A stretch of 64,000 bases of DNA from Durusdinium trenchii (Eukaryota > Sar > Dinophyceae > Suessiales > Symbiodiniaceae): positions 708,992-772,991 of the forward strand of contig CAXAMN010003780.1 of the NCBI GenBank assembly GCA_963970005.1. Direction: 5' to 3'. A model generated the notes under the pieces. The model was given only the letters and a program-made list of their open reading frames with translations. It did no database searches and had not been told where the DNA came from. Every line of letters begins with the position of its first letter. Position 1 is the stretch's first letter. This document shows positions 47,401 through 59,876 of the stretch, piece after piece. A program made the translations under genes and the position numbers.

Positions 47401-50400
47401 TTTGTGTCTTTTTAGTTGCCTTAACCTCAGGCCTCGCGAACAGAACTAGTGAGAAGCAAAAGCCTGGACCATTGGAGCTGACCCTCTTTTTCAAGGTGAG
47501 TTCCAAAACAATGTGTGTTGATGGCACTTCACTTTCATGTGTTGGTCCTCTTGTCATTGTTGTTACCATTGTTCCAGGAGGCTGTTCGGGTGAAGCGGCT
47601 CAGCAACAAGCGGGCTGCAATCCGGGACTTGCTTTTCAGTTCCATTGCCGACTACAACAGACTAGCAAGCAAGGCAAGTCCTATTGTCTTACTCCTGTAT
47701 CACTTCCGTCAAATGCCTTAAACTGCTTGAAAGGACTGCCAATCAAATATAGTCTTTCAGGCTTTCAGGATCAAGGAGGACCTGAAGAAGATCATCTATG
47801 CAGTGATTAGGTGCCCAACTGATCTTTTGGAGCTCATGAAGCAGTCTGGAGACCTGTTCAAATGGGAACACGGTAGGGTAAACAGTTTTACCTTGAACGT
47901 CTAGCAGTGTCCTGCTTTCCTTGAATTCACATCCTGGGTGTATCCCCTGATCAGCATGGACCCTGGACAACATGGCCGACGACTACTATGTGCCAGGGCA
48001 TTTCCTGGGCAGCGCCGGCCTCGATGCCTGGTGGCGGAACACAAAGGCGAAGCGCCTGGCGGTCAAACTTTGTCATGTCATTTGGACTCACTAAACCTTT
48101 GTTCATGTTTGATCCTTTGATCATCCTTGATCCCTTGCAGACCGTGACTGCAGAAGCCACGATCCTTTGGGCTAACCGTGTTTTCAATGACTTCTGCAAG
48201 AAAGCCAGCACGAACTCGCCAGTCAAGGTCAAGGACATTGGGGATGTCAATCAGTGAGTCATGGGGGATGTTACCAATGATTGTATGGTGTTAAGACAGC
48301 GTGTCATTAGGTGCTGAATACTGAGCTAACTGCCCCCATCATTCCAACCTGAGAAACTGGCGCAGCGTGATTTGCCAGCGATGCAAGACCTGATGCTGGT
48401 TTGCTGCTTGTGGTCGGCGATCAAGGAACCGCTCAGGCTGCATCTGGGTGATGGAGAGAGCTTCGCCAAATTGGAAACTATGTTTGCTACTGGGTGCCTC
48501 GCCAATTCCACTAGAAGTGTCCTTTACAGGGTTCAGATCTAGATGGAAAACCATGTATTTGTTCTCCAAAGATTTTGCAAAACCATGTATTTCTTCCCGC
48601 CCAGATTTTGCAAAACCATGCATTTCTTCCCGCCCAGATTTTCAAAACCGGTCATAATCTTGAGTTTGGGAAAAACTCCAAATCATACAGTGGTTTGAAA
48701 ATTCCGCGGTACTGGCAATAAGAAAAAATATGACCAGTCATGAGGAGCTCTCCCAAAACAAGATTGGATTTATACCTCCCTAATTTTTAACTTATGATTC
48801 TGTACTGTGGAATTTTCAATGCGAGAGATATTTTGGAGGAACATCTCAACTTCAAATTTTACATGGTTTCCAATGAAACCAGCGATTGTGACTAGGAAGT
48901 TGTACTGTGGTTTTTAAAAACCGCGGTATCAACCTCCGCCAGATTTGGGAAACCCCGTCATCGAATTCCGCCGGATTTGGGAAACCCCGTCATCGAATTC
49001 CGCCAGATTTAGGAAACCCCGTCATCGAATTCCGCCAGATTTGGGAAACCCCGTCATCGAATTCCGCCAGATTTGGGAAACCCCGTCATCGAATTCCGCC
49101 AGATTTGGGAAACCCTGTCATCGAACTCCGCCACGCCCAGACATGAAACTCTGTCCAGCCTTCCAGCAAAGATTCCCAAGGTCCCTGGACGCAGAGCTGA
49201 AAGCACATGCTAAAACAGCCGAGAGTGGATGGGAGTGGCAGAAATTGAGCTTTGTACTTGAGAGTCAGGGCATTCTGCAAGAGGCTGAGATCAACAAGGC
49301 GCAGAGCCGAATCCATTCTGCATTGCAGTCATCTCTCCAAGCTGGATTCGAACTGTTCAAGACCAACCTACAAAACGACCAGCTAACGCACCGGCGCTAT
49401 CTGCTGGCCTCATCTGGCGACGAGGCCAAGGCCAGAACGGCAGTGGTTTCAAGCCTGGAGGCGCTGAGCGTCAAAAGTCTCAGGCATACAAAAAGATAAA
49501 ACCTCCTCATTTAGGAAAATGGTCAATACATAGTAGGTGGATCGCAAAACATTGGATAATGAGTCTTAATTTTCCTGCGGCCCTGGAACCCTGCCCAGAA
49601 AATGCATGATGTTGCATGGAAGTTGGTGAACGAGCAGTGCACGGACATATGCCCAACATGGAGCGTTGGCGTTCAGAATGCCAAAACAACCACTTGCAGC
49701 CCCTTGGAAAATGCCAAATCAAGCTAAGCTAGCGCATTGTCCTCGTGCATGGTCCTCATGGGTGTTTTCCATGACACAAATTAAATCAAACTTCTGACTT
49801 TGAACACAAGGTCCAGAAGCCACCACCGACACGAGCGGCATTCTGGAAGCCAGACTGCAGCCGTGGATTGGCAATGCTCTCGTTGGCCAGCGAAATGGCT
49901 CCGAATGCATCCTGGGGTTCTTCAACATGACAACCCAAGGCATTTTGTCGGTTGACAAAATGCACTTTTGCATGCAACTGCTGACTGCATTGAGCAGCGC
50001 CTTCCCAAAATCGTTTGTGGCAATTGTGGCGCTACCTAACCGTGCTGGTGACCTTCGTTCTTCACCAACAAAGTCAATGACTCAGTCGTCAGCCAATGTC
50101 AGCTATTTTGTATGGGTGTGAGCCCATACCATGTGCTTTACATACATACAATATATAATATATATATATATAATAACGTCAACCTTTCTCACAATGTGCT
50201 ATATATATATACATATAAGTCATATATATACATATAACTTGGTGTCCTATGGTGTCCTCCTTGTGTCCTCTGAGCCTAGGTCCGAAGTCAAAGCTGAGGG
50301 TTCTGACTGTGAGGATGCCCCAGGCAATGCCGTTGATGTCATCTTTGCTCCTGAAGTTTATGCCAACCCATGTCTATCTAATATCTTACGACTATATCTT

Positions 50401-53400
50401 ACTTACTTCTGATCTTTCCTGAAACTGATGAAACTCAATTCAATTCAAGGTGGTCCTGAGGGTGAGGACTCCAAGGGTAACCAGTCAGAGAATGAGGAGG
50501 AGGATGGTGGTAAAACAGCTGAGTCGATTCTAAGAGACTTCAACTACCGGTTGCACTGTATGATCATGGAGACTGCCCGGAACTTGAAAGTTACTTGGAT
50601 GGTAGTTCGGATGTTTTAACAGCTGCCACAAACATCCTGAAGAATACAAAAGCTTGCAAGGCTCTCTACACACGGTTCTCGGAACTCTTCTTACTACTCT
50701 TTTCAACTATCTCCTCTTTCTAATTGTCAACTATCTCAGTCAGGTCAAGCCTTTGATGCTGACATATGAAGAATCTTCAGTGTATGGAAACCGTAGTGGG
50801 TTTCAAGAGCTTTTGCTGGTCACGGCCAACGACAACAAGAATATCTTCCATGGTAGTTCAGCGTGGCGTCGTGGTGTGATCACAGGGGTCAGCATGCTTC
50901 AGCGCCAAGAGATGGTCAAACCACCAAGACCTGATTCCAAGTATGGAGGAGATGCTCGCTTCACCAAAGTGCAGGAGATGAAGCAGGACAGTGAGTAAAC
51001 GCACTAAGTAAAATGGGTCGCATTCATTGATGGTTCCATTTAACTTTTGCCATTCATTGATGGTTCCTTTTTACTTTTGCTATGTATTGATGGTTCCATG
51101 ATGGAATCCCTGCAGTACTGTGGGGGCACCAGCTTTGTCGCGAAGATCTGCGAGCAGTTGATGCCCAGTTCTGAGTGCTCCACCATCATCTTGGACATGT
51201 TTGGCTTTGATGGATGGGCTGGGAGCTATGCACTCTCTCAATATGCTCGAGGACCCTTTCTTTGCCATTTCATGTCTTTTCCAACCCGTTTGGGGTAATC
51301 GGGCAATAAATGAATCAAATTTGTTGACAATGTTGATTGAACGCGCTCAATATCCAGGAAAGAAGGTTCAATGTGCCACAGTGTGTCACTCACGGGCTTC
51401 AGCACAGTTCGTGTGAGGGCTCCTTGCCAACAAGTTGTTCAGCATGGCGCGCAACAAAGAGATGTCCATCCCTGGCTTTCCAGATTTTGCTGCTGCCTTG
51501 GCAGACTTGAAGAAGTTCCAGCGCACTCCTCAACCTTCTTACCATGTTACAGTTGCTACTGGTGAAGGGCATTTGATCATCACTGAAGCGCTGGTCAGCT
51601 TCTGGACTGAGAAGCACAGTCAGTTCGCGGACGAGTTGACAAAGATCAAGAGTGAGCATGACCAGGAGTTCAATCCCAAGGGATTGAAACGGGGCGCGGA
51701 TACACCAGAGGATGGGGGGCGAAGAGGAGGAGACGGCAAGGCCAGCCAAGCGTCTTTGCTTGTCATCCTCCATGTCGACTGAAGAGCTGGAAGCCCAACA
51801 TCCTGAGAGGACTTGTGTCAGTTTGGAACAGGTTTTTCTTTGTTAATCTATATAATCTAAATGTGTTCTGAGCCTGGTCCCATGTTCAATGCCTAACACT
51901 TTGCCACTGGCACGTTGGGAGGACTCAGCTCAACTGCGGTCAATTCTTTTTGGTACTCTGTGAAGATGACTCCTCACTTTGGGTTGGAACCGCTGCTGAA
52001 TGCACAGTGGACGCTGCGACCGAACTTTTTGGCTTTGGAAGTGGCGACTATGCCAAAGATTCGGAGGGTGCTGATGTCATGAGTGACACATCCGAAGCGG
52101 GCAGGTGGCTCCAGTACAGGTTCACTGACTCTACCGTGCAAGTGATTCTGGAGAAGCAGCGCAAATCCCCTGAGCATTTGGAGAGCGCAAGTTTCTGGAA
52201 CAAGGTTGGCGCTGTTTTAAACTTTGAGGTTTAGTTTAGTTTCTGGAACAATCAAGTTACAAAAACTTTGAACTTTAGTTTTTGTAACAATCAAGTTACA
52301 AAGACCAGCATCTTCGTTTCCAATAATAAGAAACTGTCACCGTCACAGTTTTTTGTTCACTCGCAGGTGATGCCCTTGAACGACTTACTCAAAAGCCTCG
52401 AGAACCACGGCGAAGTGAATTTGAAGCTTGCAGAGCATGAGCTCTCGAAGAATGAGACCGGCAACTTTACTGTGGAACCTGTCGGTGGCGTTTGCTATGT
52501 GCTTGATGCAAAGACCCAAAAGACGACGCCGAAGAAGGGGAAGGCGTGTCCATGAGTTTTCAAGACTTGCCATACACCAAATTGGGGATGCCAAGATCAT
52601 TGAATGATCTTCCACATACATAATCCACAACAAAAGCACTACCAGCACTACGCAGCAAAACACTGACAGCACACACCCTGTTCAGGCTGCGAATGCTTTG
52701 ACGTTTGGGGCAAAGATGAACATGGCCAAGATCCGGTCCAACAACAGCATCAAGGTTTTGTGGCGGCTGAGGCCAGGATGAAATCTGATTGGTATTTAGT
52801 TTTATTGTCATAATATGTTGCCATTCTGTTCACCATGTCCTCCTTCCCTCCCTTCCCTCCCTTTCCTTGTCAGGATCCACATGGACAATGCTGGCAGCGG
52901 CGGACCGTCAACGATGCTGGTTCCTGTCAGGCCGTGCGCAGTCATGGCAGGGAATGTTTCGCTGAAGCCGGGCAATCTTTTGAAAATGTTGTGATTCAGT
53001 GTCCTGTGAGAGGGATGGTTCCTTGTCAGTTTGTGTAAGAGTTCACTCAGTGTCACTGAACTAAAGTATGACCTCGCTACTCGTCAAGGCTATGTGACTT
53101 GAAGTTAAGCCCTCAAAGGGATGCTGAAAAGAGTAGGCTTACTAAGAAAGACCCAAAAACAGCAGGACATAAACGCTCAAACAGGGAGATGTCTCCAGCC
53201 TCTCCACCAAAGGGTAAAAAGTGCTTGGGCCGCATGCATTGAATACAGGAGTTCAGTAAATATAACGACCAGGAGTAGACTTTGGTTTGATTTCATTCAT
53301 TCTATATAAAATGTTCTTCAACCATTATATTATATATGTTTGGTTCTGATTCTGTATGCGGCTTCAGCCTTTTTGAGGGGTCTCCGTTGCAATGGCAACA

Positions 53401-56400
53401 CGGAGAGGTCTGGACACTTAACCTTGTGCACCCCTGCTGTGAGGTTGAGTTGAGCAAACGAAAAAAAGACCTCAGCCTGCTGCCTATGCCTAAACTGTTG
53501 AGTAGCTGAAACACTGTGGGCCACGATCACTCTGACTTACGAATCTCCTTCAGTCTCCATGCTGTTCCACTACCCTCCACAACTGCGCTCCACTAAACAT
53601 GACAGTCTCCCGCAGGCCTGTTTTTGAGGGATAACTCTGAGAGCTGCACTGAGCCATGTCGTGGCCTGGAGGGGCAGGCAATGTGATTTCCAAGCCTGCC
53701 TTCAGTATAGAAGACTACCAGACTCTTGTGGATGGGTCAAGACCAACTTCTGCACCTCGAGTGAATACCATCCCACCGGTTGCGAAAGCAAAAGCTACAG
53801 CTGCCCCTTCTTCAGGACCCCTTCTTTTGGTTTGATGCCTGAGTTGCCCAATGTTGATTCATTTCAACACGCTCAGACTAGGATTTTTTTCAGTGTCCAA
53901 ACTATTCTCCATCCTGGCTACTGAATCCATGTCTCATGTCTCTCCAATCTTCTAGGACTTCTCCAGCGCTGTGATATTTCTGGATCGGGGAGTTCTGGCG
54001 CTGACAACTCAGAGGGGCAAGACGACCCTGGAGAGACTGCCCCAGCCCAGAAACGTCCAGCTGCGAAGCAGGTTCCAAAGAAGACCAAGAAGGAAGATGA
54101 CTCTGATATCTTAGGGTCATGCAAGGGCAACCGTAGAGATGATGAAGAACCTGATGACGAGGCCGAGGCTGCTCCTTCGAGCAAGAAAGACAAGAAACAG
54201 AAGAAGAAGAAGAAAGAAGACTCCAAAAAGGTTAAGAAAAGCAAGACGGATGAGAAAAAATCAGGCAAAGGTCAGAAGGGAAAGAAACATGAAGATGGTG
54301 GTGGGGTTGAGGTTCAGAGCTCGTCGTCTAGCAGTGTTGAGGAAGAAACAGGTGTCACTGTCGACATGTTTCTGGAAGCTCAACAGCGTGCTGAAATTGC
54401 AGAGAGCCTGGCAATGGTTCGCAACCTTTCTACAAACGAGGTGCGGTGCATTTCAAGTACTTGAATTATTCTTCCCATTTCTTTCCAGCCCCATGACTTC
54501 CCAATCGAATCAGCTCCACGCCTTCAGGTGGATGATAGGGTGTGCAAACAGTACAGCAAGGCCTGCAGCAAATGGCCACAACATCCAAATCAGACTCCAT
54601 GTAGAGTTTGAGGCTTTGTGTTTATTTATCTGTCTAACTATAGTTTGGGGGTTTATGTTTACTGTGCTTGGTGGTCTCTGGAATTCACTTTGACAGGACA
54701 TGATAATACTAACTGGTATTATCTTAATTGCTTTGGCAGGTGTGTGGCGACTCCATTGAGCGCAAGAACGACATCGATGATCACAAGAGTGATACCACAC
54801 TGGACTGGGTTCACAATTCCATGTTAATATTGCACACACATGTGTTCTCGAAGTGGTGGTCGTTTCTCAAAAAGATGAGCGCTAATGGTTTTGTTTGTGT
54901 AGGGCAACCGGGAGGGGTTTGAGGGGGGGGCTAGGAGTTTTCAGCTGAGTGTGGAACGCAGGCCAGTACCCATTGCCACAACACAAATGTTCCTTTAACC
55001 TTGTTGGTTTTGTGGACAGCTTGAGAACATCAAAAGGAGGTATGAGTATGAGAGTAGCAATAAGCCAACCACAGATACTTGTTCTGAGGGATTGAAAGCT
55101 TGCCATCATGCTGCCAAGTGGTTGCAGACTTTGCCAGAATCCGCTCAGCTGCTGGCCTTTACAATTCTGGACTTGCCCCTACATGGAAAATCAGAAGTTG
55201 CTGTTGTCCCAAGAAAGGTGTGCGCCAAAAAAGTTGCTGCTCCGCCGGGCCATTACAGCCTTCGTTCACGAGCTGCGCTTTGCTTTTCTATGTTCCTGCT
55301 GCTGCCTCCACACCCTTTGTAGCCCTAAAAGAACATAAAGAACAATGGGCTTGGCGTGTAAAACTCCACAAGATATATTGAACTGAACGTTTAACCATTT
55401 TGTTTGGCAGGAGCTGGGGTTTTGGGACAAGGAGGATGAGGAAGGACAGATTGAAGAGCCCATTGCTTTCCATCCTCCAACCAGCGACAACAATGCGGAT
55501 GTCTATGTGTGGCACAATGGGGACGAAGTTCACGTGGCACCCGGTGCGGTTCTCACCCTCGAGGCCTGTTTCTCCTCATCATTTTCACACTAGAGACTAG
55601 AGTTGATGAAGATCAAAAACTGATAGCGTCGCTGTGAAACCATGCCAACATCAAGAGAACTCTTTTGCAGGAACTCCATTCACTTCGTGTCCAAACTAGA
55701 GCTCTTGATATCATTGATAATGGCCGGCATATCCCCTATGAGGATGAACCTGCGAAGAAGGAGACGCCACTTGCTGAACATACACCACTTATGGTCTTTT
55801 ACATGAAAAACCCTCAACGTCCTGTATTCAGTTTTGTCCAAGTCTTGTCAAGTGACTGTAGTCGCACTGACTTATTCCCTTCTTCTTTGCTCCAGGACTT
55901 GGGCATTTTGGATGACGAGAGCAATGACAAGATGCAGGATTGTTTCCTCCTGGTCCCACAAATTTCATTATTGATGTTTTTTTGGAGTTGTTTGATGCCA
56001 TGCTCAATGTTCCCACAGGAGACTGCTCACTTTGCTGAGTTTACCTGTGATGGTTATGGTCTTCTTGCTGAGGACTATCATTGAGTACTGCCGTGCGAGC
56101 TAAAACTGACTCGCCAGTGTCTGCAGGAAAGTGAGCTTTTCGGCGATGCCACCCCCCAGCCTACCGAGCGCGAGGTGGAGCCTCCACATGAAACTGCCGA
56201 TGAAACGCCATGTCTTGACCTGAGCGCGCAGGACCATCAAGGGAATGTGCTGGAGGCCACTGAACGCGCTGAAGACCATGCTGGGCGTCAGGACTTGCGC
56301 TGACCAATTTTGACCAGTGAATCTGACCAAACAAACCGCACTTCCAAAAGCAGATTTGTTCCAGGAACAGAAGGGGACCAGCCAGGAAGACTCGCTTCCA

Positions 56401-59400
56401 ATGCTAAAGAACACTGCACCGAAGGACAGGTTTGTGGTCGCACTGATTCCCTTTATTTTGGTATGCAGCATCCACAGGCATGTCGTGTTCAAAGAACCCT
56501 TGAGAGATGTTTATCTTCTCCTGCCTAATTATACACTCACCGTGCTTTTCAGAACAACTTAGCAAAATCAAGTTTGTGTTTTCTTATTCCTGTGGTCAGG
56601 AAGATGGATCTTCTTTGAATACCTCGTCAGCCTCACCGGCTGCGGAGACCGTGCCTCAACCTAGTGCTCGAAAGGACTGTAAGCATGTGCCCGTTCACTG
56701 GATGTACATAATGTTGGATCCTCATTAATATGGTTGCGCAATACATTGAAGATAATAGACCTGACTTGAATAGACTATCTGATTAGGTGGTCCTCAACTT
56801 TCGAACCATGTGACCATGTGATTCTCCAGGAAGGCGTGCCTTTGTGTGGGCCAATAGATATCGAGGATGATCCAGCCAGTCCTACGCCTGTGATTCACCT
56901 TGACCCTGTGGATCCACTCGGGGGATCGAGTGAAACGCACCTCAACTTAAATTCTCCTTTCTTGTAACCAATCACTGTTGATTGTTTTAGTGGCTGCTGG
57001 ATTAAGGTTGGCGACGCGAGGCAAAGGAAGGCGACCCAGTGCAAAGGCAAAACCCAAAAGCAAACCAAGGGCAGAACCAAAGTCGCGCCAAAGACCACAT
57101 GTAGCTGCGCCCAAACGAAAGGCAGGAGCGAAGGCCAAAGCCAAAGCAAAGAGCAAGGCAAAAGCAGCAGCTAAAAACAAAGCAAAGACCAAGAACAGCA
57201 AACCTGCCAAGAGAAACCGTGCCAAGGCCAAGGCCTGCCCAAAACGTAAGGCAAGCAAGGGACTTAAAATGGATGCCAACAACATTTACAGTCGCGAATA
57301 TCACCGGTTCAAGCGCATGGGCTTCAGTGCAGAGCAGGTGGGCTGCTTAGAGGCTGAGGTATGGTAGTAAGGTTTGACTACCTCAAACTCTTCTATTAAC
57401 CCTCTTCCTATTGTTTCCTGTTGAGTTCAACTGGGGGACCTTCTCCCATTATATTCGGCAGGCGAAGGGTGCAGCTCGTCGAGCTGTGAGAATTTCGCAA
57501 TCCAGCGATCCAGCAGGTGAAGTGACCTGGATCTAGCTGGCTGGGGTTCCGCGCCAGATCAATGAGCATCTGGCCAAAGCACTGCTCGAGCTTCGAGCCA
57601 CGGGATGTGAAAAAAGGCAGTGGAGAGTGACCCTTCAAGGGGCTAGCATGTCATGTTGCTGTGAGTTCTAGTTACTAATGGGCAAAGTTCTGGTAATCAT
57701 GACAATCCCTTAATTCTTGAAGCAGCTACAGCGGTTTCAGATTGGTTTGGTTGGACCGCCATCTCTTTTATATTGTGGCTTCTTGCAGGGTTGTAGAAGC
57801 GTGAGCTCACTGTCCATGGCAGAATCGCAAAACCCACTGTCCCATGGGAGCTGGGATGGGGATTCCAGACCTCGGAATCAGAATCTGCCAGAAAGATGAG
57901 ACGGAGGGGTCCGAAGGAATCTTTTTCGTGCTGTGTAAAGGTGATGAATACTGTACCTGTTTGGGTAGTACTTCCTGGATTTGGGTTGCGCAGGCCATTT
58001 CTGAAGGGCGGATGCCCAATGAATTGCATTCCCCCAGATGTGGAGTCCACAGCCACAAATGATGCAATCCTAGGCATTTCGGACTCATTACTGATGATTG
58101 AGTGTTTACAAAAGCACTTCCAAGCGTCAAAAAGATGCGTTTGTTGTGCAACCCAGAACGCTTGAAGTCTTGAAGCAACCCCAAAATCGCGTTGTGTGCT
58201 TTTCAGGTATATAGTATTGTTTAGGTGAATGTCAGCATTTGCTTAGAATCGTCACGGGGAGTTTGTTTCAGTGTTCTCAATGGGGCAGAGCCAGCACCTG
58301 AAGTCTACATGGATATTGAGGGATTTACGACATATGCCTCGCGCGACTCCGATGTTTGACTAAGGCTGGGTCTCTTGAATGGCGAGCCATTCGAGGCAGG
58401 AACTGCATGTTGAATTGTCAGAGTGATCCAGCCCACGAGCAGCGAAAATCCAACACAAAAGGGTTTGGCCTGTGGGGAGTCCATGAAAGATCATGTTTTG
58501 CTCGGTTTCCTCACCATGCTTTCCTCACCATGCTTTCCTCACATGTCCTCCAATCTGTTGAGCGCAGGGGCCTTCGAAGGCAGCATTTGTTATCCTTAGT
58601 TCATTTCACTTGCGTTTTGACCAGCTGTCTTGTGATGTTGGCGAGGGTGTGTTGATTTGAAACCTATATTTCTGAACTCCATTTTCGCTCAAACCGCTAA
58701 AGTCTTTAATGCATTTCTCTCACCAAGCCTGATTCCATGGTATGTGGTATTGAGATGTATTGGTCGGATGGTTACATGATTACCCTCCCATGCACCACGC
58801 TCCAAGGAAGCTACGTGGAACCCATGGACATTGCACAGATTGTTCATCACACGATGCTTTAGTGCCACTTGCATTCACTTGTAATTTGCCCCGACCCCCC
58901 CCAGTGATAAGACACTCCTGCAAGATTCGAACAAAGATGAACAACATGTTAGAACTATATATAATATACAGGCCCCACAATAGATAGAAAAGCACATCCA
59001 CACCTAAAAATGTAGTGGACACCGTGCCACTATACTGTATTTGTTTGGTGACCACTATACTGCATAGCTGGGGGCCCTGGACACCGGCAGTTGGCATCTC
59101 CAGGCCGCGCAGCCCGAGAAGCCCTTTCCCGAGGATGTGAAGTGCGCCGGCGGCGGAGCGTGGACCATGGAGCTGGTGACCAATGATTGGTTGTTAGATT
59201 TCGTGGCGGTGAGTGTTCAAATCTCATGCTGTCTCAGACAAATTCCTTTTGACACCTCCACTGAATGCAATTGCACACAGGTGTGCTAGAGAATGTCTTC
59301 GATGGACTCCACAGAATCAGACAAGCACAGGTGATTTTGGGGTACGTGGCTTTCTGTTTGCCTTTCGTAGCTCTCCTGGACCCTCCTTGACCAGGTACCC

Positions 59401-59844
59401 CATCGCGGCCAACCTCTCGCAGCCCGAGAGGGACCGTCGCTCGGCACGAGCCGCGCGAGCTGCGGGCGAGCTCTGCGGGCGAGCGAGCTGCGGGCACTGG
59501 CGGAAAGGACGGTCCTGGCGGTTTGGGATTCATTCTTCTCCCCCTTTCCAGGTCCATTGGCCCGATCCGATTCCAGGTGAGACCTGCAGTTGTCAGATTG
59601 CAGACGGTCCATGCTTAGTGTCGGGAGGTGCTGCATGTGCCGAGAGCCGACCTTTTGAGCGGAGTTGGGGGGACGTGCGTTGAGTCACTGGTCATTTCAG
59701 AGGTGTTTTGAGTTGAGATTGGTGCGCTGCAATGATTGGCGTCGGGCGGCTGAATCTGAGATCGGTTGGGATTTGTGGCCTTTGCCGGTGAGTGTGCCCT
59801 TTTTTGCTCCGGTTGCCGCGAGCATGATATGCGAAAGCGAGAGC

Positions 59845-59876
<32 letters not shown>

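Noticed and set aside
48907..49146. Repetitive Ile-Glu-Phe-Arg protein
   Set aside because: Produced by the 32-bp minisatellite, whose period is not a multiple of three.
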